This document shows positions 30,443 to 40,722 of a DNA stretch of 64,000 bases, in pieces. Each line of letters begins with the position of its first letter. The stretch's first letter is position 1. A program made the translations under genes and the position numbers. Origin of the DNA: Roseateles hydrophilus (GTDB lineage: Bacteria > Pseudomonadota > Gammaproteobacteria > Burkholderiales > Burkholderiaceae_C); contig NZ_JAPPUY010000002.1 of NCBI RefSeq assembly GCF_026712245.1, positions 248,001 through 312,000 on the forward strand. Reading direction: 5' to 3'. The notes under the pieces were generated by a model, which was not told where the DNA came from, made no database searches, and saw nothing but the letters and a program-made list of their open reading frames with translations.

Positions 30443-31960
30443 TCAGGCCGCCAGCGCGCCGGGCAGCGCGCGGCGCAGCTGGATGGCTTCGGCCACATGG
30501 GCTGTGCCGATGAGCTCGGCGCCCGCCAGGTCGGCCACGGTGCGCGCCACGCGCAGCACGCGGTGGAAGCTGCGGGCCGACCAGCCCAGCTTCTCCGCCG
30601 AGCGTTCCAGCAGCGCCTTGGCTGCGGGCTCCAGCACGGCGTGCTCGGCCAGGTCCTGTGCCAGGAGCAGCGCGTTGGCCACGCCCTGTCGCGCCATCGC
30701 CCGCTCGCGCGCCGCCGCCACGCGCCGCGCCACCACGGCGCTGGGTTCGCCGGGGGCGAGGTCCTGCAGTTCGCGCGGCGGGATGACCGGCACTTCAATC
30801 AGCAGGTCCAGCCGGTCCAGGAACGGCCCGCTGAGCCGTGCCTGATAGCGCGCGATCTGGTCCGGCGAGCAGCGGCAGGCGCGCAAGGGGTTGCCCAGGT
30901 GGCCGCAAGGGCAGGGGTTCATCGCTGCGATGAGTTGGAAGCGCGCCGGGAACTCCGCCTGCCGCGCGGCGCGAGAGATGAGGATGCGGCCGGTCTCCAG
31001 CGGCTCGCGCAGGGCTTCGAGGGCTTGCCGGTTGAACTCGGTCAGCTCGTCGAGGAACAAGACCCCATGCTGGGCCAGCGAGATCTCGCCCGGCCGTGGC
31101 GGCGATCCCCCGCCCACCAGCGCGACGCTGGAGGCCGAGTGGTGCGGTGCGCGAAATGACCGCAGCCCCCAGCGCGCGATGTCGAACTGGCCGGTCAGGC
31201 TCAGGACGGCCGCGGACTCGAGGGCTTCGCTGTCGTCCAGCGGTGGCAGCAGGCCGGCCAGGCGTTGCGCGAGCATCGATTTGCCGGTGCCGGGAGGCCC
31301 GCTCATCAGCAGCGAATGCCCGCCCGCCGCGGCAATCTCCAGCGCCCGCTTCGGCGCGGCCTGGCCTTTGATGTCGGCCAGGTCGGGCAGGCCGGCCTGT
31401 GCCTCGCGCGGCAGCGCCGCCGCGCGGGGCAGGGCCTCGCCCTCGGGCTGCAGCGCGGCCACGACGTCCAGCAGGTGGTTGGCCCGGCGCACCACCAGGC
31501 CGTCGACGAGCGCGGCCTCGGCGGCGCTGGCCTCGGGCAGCAGCAGCTCGCGCCCCGCACCAGCCTGGCGCAACGCCAGGGCCATCGCCAGTGCGCCGCG
31601 CACCGGGCGCAGCTCGCCGGCCAGTGACAGCTCGCCCGCGCACTCCAGCCCGGCCAGCCGGGCCGGGTCGATCTGGCCGTTGGCGGCCAGCAGGCCCAGG
31701 GCCATGGGCAGGTCGAAGCGGCCGCCTTCCTTGGGCAGGTCGGCCGGGGCGAGATTGACCGTGATCCTTTTATTGCCCGGGAAGCCCAGTCCGCTGTTGG
31801 CCAGCGCGGCGCGCACGCGCTCGCGGGCTTCCTTGACCTCGGTGTCCGCCAGGCCCACGACCGTGAAGGACGGCAGGCCGTTGGCGAGATGCACCTCCAC
31901 GGTGACCGGCGCAGCCGCCAGGCCGTCGAGGGCGCGGGAGTGGACGGTAGCCAGGCTCAT
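30443..31960 (-). CDS. comM: ComM/YifB-family Mg-chelatase-like AAA+ ATPase
   Basis: 505 residues. N-terminal Lon-protease-like fold (SLATVHSRALDGLAAAPVTV, GLADTEVKEARERVRAAL), then the AAA+ module: Walker A GPPGTGKSMLAQRL, Walker B LFLDELTEF, sensor FQLIAAMNPCPCGHLG, and the Mg_chelatase C-terminal part with RLSGPFLDRLDLLIEVP and ARSFHRVLRVARTVADL. In naturally transformable bacteria ComM is a hexameric helicase that extends recombination joints; the family is otherwise widely conserved. Single gene; the 5' side opens onto the nitrogen-regulated intergenic region. Confidence 0.93.
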   Translation of the reverse strand: MSLATVHSRALDGLAAAPVTVEVHLANGLPSFTVVGLADTEVKEARERVRAALANSGLGFPGNKRITVNLAPADLPKEGGRFDLPMALGLLAANGQIDPARLAGLECAGELSLAGELRPVRGALAMALALRQAGAGRELLLPEASAAEAALVDGLVVRRANHLLDVVAALQPEGEALPRAAALPREAQAGLPDLADIKGQAAPKRALEIAAAGGHSLLMSGPPGTGKSMLAQRLAGLLPPLDDSEALESAAVLSLTGQFDIARWGLRSFRAPHHSASSVALVGGGSPPRPGEISLAQHGVLFLDELTEFNRQALEALREPLETGRILISRAARQAEFPARFQLIAAMNPCPCGHLGNPLRACRCSPDQIARYQARLSGPFLDRLDLLIEVPVIPPRELQDLAPGEPSAVVARRVAAARERAMARQGVANALLLAQDLAEHAVLEPAAKALLERSAEKLGWSARSFHRVLRVARTVADLAGAELIGTAHVAEAIQLRRALPGALAA

Positions 31961-32067
31961 CGATAGCGGGAGTGGATGGTGCTGGGCAGCTCGATTTGGT
32001 TGCGGGCCAGTCTAGCGGGGGCTTGCGGGCCTGTCCGCAGCGTCGGGCGTGTGCTTTTTGCACACGG

Positions 32068-32084
32068 CGCACCGACAAGGTGCG
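32068..32084 (+). promoter_or_regulatory. probable NtrC enhancer site
   Basis: CGCACCGACAAGGTGCG matches the NtrC consensus TGCACC-N5-GGTGCA in spacing and ten of twelve arm bases. It lies about 95 bases upstream of the sigma-54 -24 element, a normal enhancer distance. A second palindrome TGTGCTTTTTGCACA lies just upstream at 32050-32064. Both are in the 286-base gap 31961-32246, which otherwise shows no gene. Confidence 0.7.
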
Positions 32085-32177
32085 AAATTGGGCATCAGGG
32101 CGCTGCCCTGGTGCGGCCGCCTGGGTTGTGGGCGTGCGGCGCCCAGATTTGTGCGGCTGCGCCCGTGGCGTGACGCT

Positions 32178-32193
32178 TGGCACGGAAGCTGCA
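32178..32193 (+). promoter_or_regulatory. sigma-54 (-24/-12) promoter for the porin-glnK-amtB operon
   Basis: TGGCACGGAAGCTGCA matches the sigma-54 consensus TGGCACG-N4-TTGCA at all positions but one. It is 54 bases upstream of the first ATG (32247). Together with the NtrC-like palindrome upstream it indicates transcription under nitrogen limitation. Confidence 0.9.
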
Positions 32194-32246
32194 ATGAAGG
32201 GCTGGAGTACCCCCTACCTTGACCAACTTGAACTAGGAGCCCCGCC

Positions 32247-32966
32247 ATGAAGTTTTCCCCGTCGCTGATCGCCCTGGCACTGTCTACGGCGCTGCCGGCC
32301 TTTGCTCAGGAGGCCTCGCCGCTGACCTTCAATGCCAGCGTCGTCAGCGATTACCGCTATCGCGGCATCTCGCAGACCCGCGTGAAGCCGGCGCTGCAGG
32401 GCGGCCTGGACTACGCGGCACCGGCCGGTTTCTACATCGGCGCTTGGGCGTCAACGATCAAGTGGATCAAGGACTTCGGTGGCAAGTCCGACGTCGAGAT
32501 CGACGTCTACGGCGGCTGGAAGGGCGAGGTCGCCCCGGGCCTGACGCTGGACGTCGGCGGCCTGCAGTACTACTACCCCAGCAACAACCTGAACCCCAGC
32601 GCCAACACCTTCGAGCTGTATGGCGCGCTGAGCTACGGCCCGGTCACGGTGAAGTACTCGCACGCGCTGACCGACACCTTCGGCAACGCCGACAGCAAGG
32701 GCAGCGGCTACCTGGACGTGTCGGCCAGCTTTGAAGTGACGGACGGCTGGATGCTGGCGCCGCACGTCGGCCACCAGAAGATCAAGGGCCCGCTGAGCGG
32801 CGCCGCCACCTACACGGACTACTCGCTGACGCTGTCCAAGTCCTTCGGCGCCCTGACGCCCAGCATCGCCGTCGTCGGCACCGACGCGGACAAGGGCTTC
32901 TACACCGTCAAGGACAAGTTCCTGGGCAAGACCTCGGTCGTCGTCGGCCTGAAGTACGCCTTCTGA
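32247..32966 (+). CDS. TorF-family putative outer-membrane porin
   Basis: 239 residues. A signal peptide (MKFSPSLIALALSTALPAFA) is followed by a beta-barrel-type sequence of alternating aromatic and polar residues, starting FNASVVSDYRYRGISQTRVK, the marker of this family, and ending VVVGLKYAF with the terminal Phe of outer-membrane proteins. It shares a sigma-54 promoter with glnK-amtB, so it probably lets ammonium or another small nitrogen compound cross the outer membrane (inference). AGGAG lies 8 bases before the ATG. Confidence 0.9.
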   Translation: MKFSPSLIALALSTALPAFAQEASPLTFNASVVSDYRYRGISQTRVKPALQGGLDYAAPAGFYIGAWASTIKWIKDFGGKSDVEIDVYGGWKGEVAPGLTLDVGGLQYYYPSNNLNPSANTFELYGALSYGPVTVKYSHALTDTFGNADSKGSGYLDVSASFEVTDGWMLAPHVGHQKIKGPLSGAATYTDYSLTLSKSFGALTPSIAVVGTDADKGFYTVKDKFLGKTSVVVGLKYAF

Positions 32967-33326
<360 letters not shown>

Positions 33327-33361
33327 GGCGCCGTCACTCACAACGTCTGGAGAAACCTCAC

Positions 33362-34891
33362 ATGAAGAAACTCCTCGCCGGCCTCGCGCTTGCCGCCGGC
33401 CTGCTCGCGCCGGCCGCCTGGGCCCAGGACGCCGCCTCGGCGCCTGCTGCCGTGGCCGCTTCGGCTGCTCCTGCCGCTGATGCGGCCTCCGCGGCCGCGC
33501 CGGCTGCACCCGCGGTCGCTGCGGAAGCCGCGTCCGCCGCAGCCGCGCCCGCCCCGGTGCCCAACAAGGGCGACACCGCCTGGATGATGGTCTCGACGCT
33601 GCTCGTCATCCTGATGACGCTGCCGGGCCTGGCCCTGTTCTACGGCGGCCTGGTGCGCAGCAAGAACATGCTGTCGGTGCTGATGCAGGTGATGGTCGGC
33701 TTCTCGCTGATCGTCGTGCTGTGGTTCCTGTACGGCTACAGCTTCGCGTTCACCGAGGGCAACAAGTTCATCGGGGGCACGGATCGCCTGTTCATGAAGG
33801 GCATCTGGGACAACGCTGCGGGCACCTTCGCGAACGCCGCCACCTTCTCCAAGGGTGTGGTGATTCCCGAGATCGTGTTCGCGGCCTTCCAGGCCACCTT
33901 CGCCGGCATCACCGCCTGCCTGATCATTGGCGCCTTTGCCGAGCGCATCAAGTTCGCCGCCGTGCTGGCCTTCCTGGTGCTGTGGTTCACGTTCAGCTAC
34001 CTGCCCATCGCGCACATGGTCTGGTACTGGATGGGCCCGGATGCCTACACCTCGGCCGCTGTGGCTGAAGAGATGACCGCCAAGGCGGGTCTGATCTGGC
34101 AGTGGGGCGCGCTGGACTTCGCCGGCGGCACCGTGGTGCACATCAACGCCGCTGTGGCGGGCCTGGTGGGTGCCTACATGGTGGGCAAGCGCGTGGGCTA
34201 CGGCCGTGAGGCGTTCACGCCGCACAGCCTGACGCTGACCATGGTGGGCGCTTCGCTGCTGTGGGTGGGCTGGTTCGGCTTCAACGCCGGCTCTGCGCTG
34301 GAAGCCAACGGCTTCGCCGCGCTGGCCTTCATCAACACCTTCGCTGCAACGGCCGCTGCCGTGCTGGCCTGGTGCGTGGGTGAGGCGCTGCTCAAGGGCA
34401 AGGCCTCCATGCTGGGTGCCGCCTCGGGTGCTGTCGCCGGCCTCGTGGCCATCACGCCGGCCGCCGGCAACGTCGGCATCGGCGGTGCGCTGGTCATCGG
34501 TGTGGTCGCGGGCTTCGCCTGCCTGTGGGGTGTGTCCGGCCTGAAGAAGCTGCTGGGCGCGGATGACTCGCTGGACGTCTTCGGCGTCCACGGCGTGGGC
34601 GGCATCGTCGGTGCCATCCTGACCGGCGTGTTCAACAGCCCCAGCCTGGGCGGCCCCAGCGCCGTCGGCGACTGGGTCACCGTTGCGATGATCGCGCCGG
34701 ATGCCTACTCCATCGCCACCCAGGTCTGGACGCAGACCAAGGCCGTGCTGCTGACCCTGGTGTGGTCGGGCGTGGTCTCGGTCATCGCCTTCAAGCTGGT
34801 CGATCTGACCATCGGCCTGCGCGTGACCGAAGAGGAAGAGCGCGAAGGTCTGGACATCTCGTCCCACGGCGAGACCGCGTACCACAAGTGA
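33362..34891 (+). CDS. amtB: ammonium transporter AmtB with long Ala-rich N-terminus
   Basis: 509 residues. An N-terminal signal sequence ([20 protein letters not shown]) precedes a roughly 50-residue Ala/Pro/Val low-complexity stretch, then the eleven-helix Amt core. Core features: DTAWMMVSTLLVILMTLPGL, FYGGLVRSKNMLSVLMQ, the twin-His pore region GGTVVHINAAVAGLVGA with the second His in DVFGVHGVGGIVGAILTG, and a cytoplasmic C-tail (RVTEEEEREGLDISSHGE) that contacts GlnK. The outside stretch is longer than in E. coli AmtB. Last gene of the operon, terminator downstream. Confidence 0.95.
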   Translation: MKKLLAGLALAAGLLAPAAWAQDAASAPAAVAASAAPAADAASAAAPAAPAVAAEAASAAAAPAPVPNKGDTAWMMVSTLLVILMTLPGLALFYGGLVRSKNMLSVLMQVMVGFSLIVVLWFLYGYSFAFTEGNKFIGGTDRLFMKGIWDNAAGTFANAATFSKGVVIPEIVFAAFQATFAGITACLIIGAFAERIKFAAVLAFLVLWFTFSYLPIAHMVWYWMGPDAYTSAAVAEEMTAKAGLIWQWGALDFAGGTVVHINAAVAGLVGAYMVGKRVGYGREAFTPHSLTLTMVGASLLWVGWFGFNAGSALEANGFAALAFINTFAATAAAVLAWCVGEALLKGKASMLGAASGAVAGLVAITPAAGNVGIGGALVIGVVAGFACLWGVSGLKKLLGADDSLDVFGVHGVGGIVGAILTGVFNSPSLGGPSAVGDWVTVAMIAPDAYSIATQVWTQTKAVLLTLVWSGVVSVIAFKLVDLTIGLRVTEEEEREGLDISSHGETAYHK

Positions 34892-34930
34892 TGCGCCGGC
34901 CGGCCTCGCGCCGGCCTCCCGCTCGCGAGC

Positions 34931-34957
34931 AAGCCGCCCTTCACGGGCGGCTTTTTT
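34931..34957 (+). terminator. Rho-independent terminator after amtB
   Basis: Stem AGCCGCCC / GGGCGGCT with a TTCAC loop followed by six T. It ends the porin-glnK-amtB transcript and lies just before the promoter region of the diguanylate cyclase gene. Confidence 0.9.
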
Positions 34958-34981
34958 CATGGGCGCACCCAGGGCGCCGGT

Positions 34982-36118
34982 ATGCTGGGCCGCATGGATG
35001 TCATCACCCTGTTGGTGGCCGTGCTGGTCAATGCGCTGCTGATGAGCCTGGCGCTGGTGGTCTGTGTGGGCATGCGCGTGCGCAGCGGCTTGCAGGCCTG
35101 GCAGTTCATGCTGCTGGGGCAGGCCGTGGGCTTCGGGCTGCTCATCGTCTCGACGCGCGCGGCGCCCGGTCTGCTGTCCACGCTGGGCGTCATGGTGCTG
35201 AGTGCCTCGGCCTCGGCCATGGTGGTGGCGGTATGCCGCTTTCTGGGCACCACGGTGCCGCCGCTGTGGCTGCTGGTGCCACCGCTGGTACTGGGCGCGG
35301 TGCACGCATTTGTGTATGACAAGCAGGTGCTGGCGACCGGCGCCACCAATGTCGTCATCGGCCTGCAGATCCTGTGGGGCAGCGCGCTGCTGTTGCGCGG
35401 TGCGCGCCGCGTGCGCTGGCGCTGGCTGTGCGGCATGGCCGGCGTGGCCAACGGCGTGCTGACGCTCGCGCGGGCGCTGCTCGTGCTGGGCTGGCCCGAG
35501 GTGTACCCGCGCTTCATCGCGCCCCACCCGCTGAACTTCGCCTCGCTGATGGTGCTGAACGCCACGATGGTGCTGGGCACCATGGGCTTTCTGCTGGCGC
35601 ACCGCGACGAGGCGGAGCAGGCGCTCGTGAAGCTGGCCTCGCTGGACATGCTGACCGGCCTGCTCAACCGCCGCGAATGGATGCAGCGCGCGGGCCGGGC
35701 GCTGGGGCAGGCCGACGGCAGCGCGGTGTTGCTGATGCTGGATCTGGATCATTTCAAGCGCATCAACGACGAGCGTGGGCACCCGGTGGGTGATGAGGTG
35801 CTGCGCCTGACTGGCGAGGTGCTGCGCGGCGAACTGCGCGCGCGTGACCTCGTGGGCCGCTACGGCGGCGAGGAGTTCTGCCTTCTGCTGCGGCATTGCG
35901 AGCCCGAGGCCTTCGGTCGGCTCGACGCCCGGTTGCACCAGGCGCTGAGGCGCCGCTGCGAGACCAGCCTGGGGTTCCCGGTCGACTTCAGCGGCGGCGC
36001 CGTGCGCGTGCTGCCGGGCGAGACGCTGGCCACCGCCATCCAGCGCGCCGACGACGAGCTCTACCGCGCCAAGGACGCCGGCCGAGGCTGCACGCTGTGC
36101 GCAGACGGCGTCTTGTGA
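34982..36118 (+). CDS. membrane-bound diguanylate cyclase (GGDEF)
   Basis: Up to 378 residues. About six to seven N-terminal TM helices (residues 5-205), then a GGDEF domain starting LASLDMLTGLLNRREWM. The active loop is GGEEF within LVGRYGGEEFCLLLRHC; the metal strand LDLDHFKRINDERGHPVGD is intact. The inhibitory I-site RARD five residues ahead of the loop is present, unlike the other cyclase in this window. The start may be the ATG at 34994 (MDVITLL): the sequence TATGCTGGGCCGC before it looks like a -10 box, giving a leaderless message. Signal unknown. Confidence 0.92.
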   Translation: MLGRMDVITLLVAVLVNALLMSLALVVCVGMRVRSGLQAWQFMLLGQAVGFGLLIVSTRAAPGLLSTLGVMVLSASASAMVVAVCRFLGTTVPPLWLLVPPLVLGAVHAFVYDKQVLATGATNVVIGLQILWGSALLLRGARRVRWRWLCGMAGVANGVLTLARALLVLGWPEVYPRFIAPHPLNFASLMVLNATMVLGTMGFLLAHRDEAEQALVKLASLDMLTGLLNRREWMQRAGRALGQADGSAVLLMLDLDHFKRINDERGHPVGDEVLRLTGEVLRGELRARDLVGRYGGEEFCLLLRHCEPEAFGRLDARLHQALRRRCETSLGFPVDFSGGAVRVLPGETLATAIQRADDELYRAKDAGRGCTLCADGVL

Positions 36119-36171
36119 ATTGCGCTGGCGCCCACAGATGGTGCCGGCTGCGCATCTGAGATCATTCCGCC

Positions 36172-37437
36172 ATGGTTCCCCATCTGATCACCGCCCTGAA
36201 CGGCCCCATCAACGAGTTGGAGGCCCGCGTCCTGGAGTCCATGCCGGCCACCGAGCGATGGTTTCGGCTGGAATGGATGGAGCACACGCCCACCTTCTAT
36301 GCGTCGGTGGACCTGCGCAATGCCGGCTTCAAGCTGGCGCCGGTGGACACCAACCTCTTCCCCAGCGGGTTCAATCACCTCACGCCGCAGATGCTGCCGC
36401 AGGCCGTGCAGGCGGCCATGGCAGCCATCGAGAAGATCTGCCCTGAAGCGCGCAACCTGCTGCTCATCCCCGAGCCTGGCGCGCGTTGCAGTTTCTACCT
36501 GGACCATCTCGCCACGCTGGTGCGCGTGTTCACGCAGGCTGGCCTGAACGTACGTCTGGGCGCGCTGGACCCGGCGCAGACCGCGCCCGAGGAACTGCCG
36601 CTGGCCAGCGGCGGCAGCCTCGTCATCGAGCCCGTGGTGCGCAAGCGCGGCCGGCTGATGATCAAGGGCTTCGACCCCTGCACCATCCTGCTCAACAGCG
36701 ACCTGGCCGCCGGCACGCCGCCGCAGCTGATGGGCCTGCACGAGCAATACCTGCTGCCGCCGCTGCATGCCGGTTGGGGCGTGCGGCGCAAGAGCCGCCA
36801 CTTCGAGGCCTACGACGAGGTGGCCAAGCGCTTCGGCAAGCTGTTGGGCATGGACCCCTGGCTCATCACGCCCATGTTCCAGAGCGTGGACATGCGCGGC
36901 AAGAAGGGCGTGGAGGCGCTGCAGACGGCCGCTGACGCACAACTCACCAAGGTGCGCCGCAAGTACAAGGAATACGGCATCAACGAGAAGCCCTTCGTCA
37001 TCATCAAGAGCGACGTGGGCAGCAACGGCCGCAGCATCATGACCGTGCGCGACGCGCGCGACATCGAGGCCCTGGCCCAGGGCCTGCCCGACAGCCTGGG
37101 GGCCGAGGTCATCGTGCAGGAGGGGGTGCCCACGCACGAGCGCGTGCACCAGGCCGTGGCCGAGCCGGTGGTCTACATGATGGACCGCTACGTGGTGGGC
37201 GGCTTCTACCGCGTGCATGCCGACCGCGGCATCGACGAGAACCTCAACGCCCCCGGCGCCAGCTACGTGCCGCTGGCCTTTGCCGACTCACCGGTGCTGC
37301 CGCGCCTGGGCGAGAAGCCCGGCGCCAGCGCGCCCAACCGCTTCTACATGTACGGCGTCATCGCGCGCCTGGCCATGCTGGCGGCCAGCTACGAGCTGGA
37401 GGCCACCGACCCGCAGGCAGAAGTCGAGGCGGCCTGA
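36172..37437 (+). CDS. gshA: glutamate-cysteine ligase (proteobacterial GshA, non-E. coli type)
   Basis: 421 residues. First step of glutathione synthesis, ATP-dependent gamma-glutamylcysteine formation. It matches the short GshA group first recognised in Acidithiobacillus (TIGR02049-type) by HLITALNGPINELEARVLE, TFYASVDLRNAGFKLAPVDT, NLFPSGFNHLTPQ and FVIIKSDVGSNGRSIMTVRD. It is shorter than and not evidently similar to the roughly 518-residue E. coli enzyme. Partner gshB lies 11 kb away (48561-49505). Followed by a weak terminator. Confidence 0.9.
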   Translation: MVPHLITALNGPINELEARVLESMPATERWFRLEWMEHTPTFYASVDLRNAGFKLAPVDTNLFPSGFNHLTPQMLPQAVQAAMAAIEKICPEARNLLLIPEPGARCSFYLDHLATLVRVFTQAGLNVRLGALDPAQTAPEELPLASGGSLVIEPVVRKRGRLMIKGFDPCTILLNSDLAAGTPPQLMGLHEQYLLPPLHAGWGVRRKSRHFEAYDEVAKRFGKLLGMDPWLITPMFQSVDMRGKKGVEALQTAADAQLTKVRRKYKEYGINEKPFVIIKSDVGSNGRSIMTVRDARDIEALAQGLPDSLGAEVIVQEGVPTHERVHQAVAEPVVYMMDRYVVGGFYRVHADRGIDENLNAPGASYVPLAFADSPVLPRLGEKPGASAPNRFYMYGVIARLAMLAASYELEATDPQAEVEAA

Positions 37438-37445
37438 CGCCTGAA

Positions 37446-37480
37446 CCCGCTCCCCTCGGAGCGGGAAATGTTGCTTTTTT
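37446..37480 (+). terminator. weak Rho-independent terminator after gshA
   Basis: Stem CCCGCTCC / GGAGCGGG with loop CCTC, then nine bases before a run of six T. The gap between hairpin and T-run makes it weaker than the other terminators here. The rest of 37481-37601 shows no clear promoter. Confidence 0.6.
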
Positions 37481-37601
37481 GTTTCTGGACGCTCAGGGTA
37501 AACGCGGCTTTTGATGTCTGACCTTCGGCGGCCGGCGGGTGCGCCAGTAGGGTGGTGGCTTCGTTGTTTCTCAGCCTACCGGCTGTTCTCGGAGCTCCAC
37601 C

Positions 37602-40550
37602 ATGCCACGAATCCGCCCGATGCGACCGCATTGGTTTGCCGCCGCCTTCGCCCTGCTTGCCGCCCAGGCGCAGGCCCAGACCGCCACCGAGCCGGTCAAC
37701 AAAATTGAGCGCGTTGAAGTCACCGGCTCGCTGATCAAGCGCATCGACCGCGCGACGCCGTCGGTGGTGCAGTCCATCACCCGCGAAGACATCCGCAGCT
37801 CCGGCTACGCGACCATCGACGAGATGCTGCGCGCCAACAGCGCGGTGGACGCCAGCTCCATCCAGGACGGCGCGGCCACCGGCTTCGTGGGCGGCCTGTC
37901 CACCATCTCGCTGCGCGGCTTCGGCTCACAAGGCACGCTGGTGCTGATCAACGGCCGGCGCATCGCCCCGGTCGGCGCCGTCGACATCAACTTCGGCCGC
38001 GGCTCGCTGATCAACACCAACACCATCCCCAAGGGCGCGATCGATCGCATCGACATCCTGAAGGACGGCGCGTCCGCGCTGTACGGCTCCGACGCCATGG
38101 CCGGCGTCGTCAACTACGTGCTGCGCAAGGACTTCCAGGGCGTGGAAGGCAATGTGGCCTACAGCGCCAACGACCAGGGCGTGGGCGTGCAGAAGACCGG
38201 CGGTCTGACCTTCGGCTTCGGCAACATCGACACGCAGCGCTTCAACGTCTTCGGCGGCATTGACGTCGCCAAGCGTGACTCGGTCATGCACTCGGAGCTG
38301 AAGGACCGCGGCGATCAGGCGGCCTATGACCGCTACCTCAACGCCACCGCGTCGGGCACCACCAACGGCCTGACCCGCTTCACGCCGGACTCGGTCGCCT
38401 CGATGTACAGCAGCTACTACCGCGTGCCGACCAGCACCGCGGGCAGCTCCACGGTCAACGGCGCCTCGGTGGCCAACAACAGCCCCTTCGGCGCCAACTA
38501 CCTGGGCACGCTGCCCGGCTGCCCGGCGGAGCTCACCGTCGGCAAGGGCGTGCCGCTGCGCCCGGTGGGCCTGGGCCCGACCGGCCCCAGCCTGCGCGAC
38601 GGCCAGTGCCGCTTCAACCTGGACAACGCCGATGAGGCCATCTCCGCCCAGGAGCGCGTCAGCGGCATGCTGCACGGCACCTTCGCGCTGAGCAACGACC
38701 TGACGGTCTACGCCGACGTCATGGTCTCCAAGACCAAGACCACCGAGCGCGGCGTGCCGCGTGTGCTGACCACTGGCATCTTCAGCGCGGCCACCGCACC
38801 GACCGCCGTGACCTGGCCCAAGCTGGATGGCACCTTCCTGCGCCAGAGCGCCATCGTGCTGCCCGTCGGCCACCCGGACAACCCGACCAACGGCACTGCC
38901 AACGCGCAACCCGTGCAGCTGATCCACCGCTTCGAGGATGTGCCGGCGAACGACATCTCCACGCTGCAGTCCGGCCGCTTCCTGCTCGGCATCGAGGGCG
39001 TCATCGCCGGCTGGGACGTCGATGCCGCTGTCATGCACAGCAAGCAGGAGAACGAGCGCGTGCAGCAGAACCGCCTGCGCTCTTCCAAGCTGACCGCCTC
39101 CATCGCGTCGGGCACCTACCGTTTCGGCAAGGTCAACACGCCTGAAGCCATCGCCAGCATCGGCTCCGACGCCATCAACACCGGTGACTCCACGATCACC
39201 AGCGTTGACGCCCGCGCCAGCCGCGAGCTGTTCAGCCTGCCTGGCGGCCGTGCCGCCATTGCGCTGGGCGCCGAGTACCGCCAGGAAGAGCTGAACTCCA
39301 CACCCGACGCCAACTACCTGGCTGGCGACTACATCGGCCTGGTGGCCAACGGTGCCAGCGGCAAGCGCAAGGCCAGCGCCGCCTTCAGCGAGCTGAGCCT
39401 GCCGGTGCTAAAGGACCTGGAGCTGCAAGCCGCACTGCGCTTTGAGCACTACAGCGACTTCGGCAACTCCACCACCGGCAAGCTGGGCTTCAAGTGGGCG
39501 GCCATCCCGTCCATGCTGGCCGTGCGCGGCACCGCCGCCACCGGCTTCCGTGCGCCGTCGATCTCGCAGATCGGCGACTCCTACCTCGCGTCCTTCCACA
39601 GCTTCCAGGACTACGCGGTCGTCGACAACCTGCGCTGCAACAACGGCGTCAGCCGTGCCGACCCGCCGGTGCTGCGCGACTGCAACGTGCTGGGCCGCAC
39701 GACCACCAACGCCGCCGGCAGCATCCCGACCGTCGTCAGCGCCAACCGCAACCTCAAGCCCGAGGAGTCCAAGTCCTTCACCTTCGGCGTGCTGATCTCG
39801 CCGAGCAAGGAGATCGACCTGAGCCTGGACGCCTGGTACTTCCGCCGCAACCAGGAAATCCGCGTGCAGCGCGGTGTGGACCTGATGGAGCGCTTCAACG
39901 CCGATCCGGTGGCCAACGCCGCCAGCGTCATCCGCGATCCCAACCCGGCAACCTGGCTGCCGGGCGTGCAGAACAGCGGCCCCATCCTGGCGCTGATCCG
40001 CCAGTACGGCAACTTCCAGTACACCAAGACCGCGGGCCTGGACTACGAGCTCAACGTGCGCCTGCCGGCCGGCAACTGGGGCAAGTTCGGCGGCAAGCTC
40101 AGCGGCACCTACACCCAGCGCTTTGACCAGCTGGTGCTCGCGGGCGGCACCGTCGACCGCCTGGCCGGCACGGCCACGGCCGACTTGCCCAAGACCAAGG
40201 CGACGCTGGAGGTGAACTGGAAGGGCGAAACGCTGTCCGCCTGGACGCGCTACAACCACCAGGACGCCCTGTGGCGCACCACCACGGCCGGTTGCCTGAG
40301 CTCCACGACGGCCGCCAACGTGCTGCTTCAGCAGGACAACGGCTGCTTCGTCGGCCGTGAGGGCACGCTGGACTTCGGCGGCGCCTACCGTGGCATCAAG
40401 GACCTGGTCATCTCGGCCAGCCTGCTCAACGTCACCAACAGCTACCGCCGCGCCATCAACATCCCGTCGGCCTTCACCTTCTGGGATGCGGGCACCACCG
40501 CCCAGCTGGGCCGCCGGTTCAACGTGTCGGTGGACTACGTGTTCAAGTGA
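37602..40550 (+). CDS. TonB-dependent outer-membrane receptor
   Basis: 982 residues. A signal peptide ([16 protein letters not shown]) precedes [20 protein letters not shown], the TonB-box/plug start; the plug domain (about 50-170) has [20 protein letters not shown] and [20 protein letters not shown]. The 22-strand barrel then runs to a C-terminal [10 protein letters not shown], ending in Lys rather than the more usual aromatic residue. The long plug and Asn/Thr-rich loops resemble the large carbohydrate/peptide-type receptors of this order; the substrate cannot be read. Single gene with a strong terminator. Confidence 0.93.
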   Translation: MPRIRPMRPHWFAAAFALLAAQAQAQTATEPVNKIERVEVTGSLIKRIDRATPSVVQSITREDIRSSGYATIDEMLRANSAVDASSIQDGAATGFVGGLSTISLRGFGSQGTLVLINGRRIAPVGAVDINFGRGSLINTNTIPKGAIDRIDILKDGASALYGSDAMAGVVNYVLRKDFQGVEGNVAYSANDQGVGVQKTGGLTFGFGNIDTQRFNVFGGIDVAKRDSVMHSELKDRGDQAAYDRYLNATASGTTNGLTRFTPDSVASMYSSYYRVPTSTAGSSTVNGASVANNSPFGANYLGTLPGCPAELTVGKGVPLRPVGLGPTGPSLRDGQCRFNLDNADEAISAQERVSGMLHGTFALSNDLTVYADVMVSKTKTTERGVPRVLTTGIFSAATAPTAVTWPKLDGTFLRQSAIVLPVGHPDNPTNGTANAQPVQLIHRFEDVPANDISTLQSGRFLLGIEGVIAGWDVDAAVMHSKQENERVQQNRLRSSKLTASIASGTYRFGKVNTPEAIASIGSDAINTGDSTITSVDARASRELFSLPGGRAAIALGAEYRQEELNSTPDANYLAGDYIGLVANGASGKRKASAAFSELSLPVLKDLELQAALRFEHYSDFGNSTTGKLGFKWAAIPSMLAVRGTAATGFRAPSISQIGDSYLASFHSFQDYAVVDNLRCNNGVSRADPPVLRDCNVLGRTTTNAAGSIPTVVSANRNLKPEESKSFTFGVLISPSKEIDLSLDAWYFRRNQEIRVQRGVDLMERFNADPVANAASVIRDPNPATWLPGVQNSGPILALIRQYGNFQYTKTAGLDYELNVRLPAGNWGKFGGKLSGTYTQRFDQLVLAGGTVDRLAGTATADLPKTKATLEVNWKGETLSAWTRYNHQDALWRTTTAGCLSSTTAANVLLQQDNGCFVGREGTLDFGGAYRGIKDLVISASLLNVTNSYRRAINIPSAFTFWDAGTTAQLGRRFNVSVDYVFK

Positions 40551-40588
40551 TCTGCCACCGCCGGGCCACCCGGCGGGCGGCCTGCCAG

Positions 40589-40611
40589 CGGCGCCTTCGG
40601 GCGCCGTTTTT
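40589..40611 (+). terminator. Rho-independent terminator after the TonB-dependent receptor gene
   Basis: Stem CGGCGCC / GGCGCCG closed by a stable TTCG tetraloop, followed by five T. It separates the receptor gene from kup. Confidence 0.92.
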
Positions 40612-40722
40612 CGTTGTCAAGGGTGGACGCCCGAAGATTGTTGCGCTGCACAAATCCCCAAAACCGGGCGCAGAATCGCGGCTTTCGAACAAACGCCACC
40701 CCAAGCCGGTGGCTTCCGCGAC

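Noticed and set aside
37481-37601. Possible cobalamin or other riboswitch before the large TonB-dependent receptor gene
   Set aside because: No conserved riboswitch core such as the B12 box is visible.
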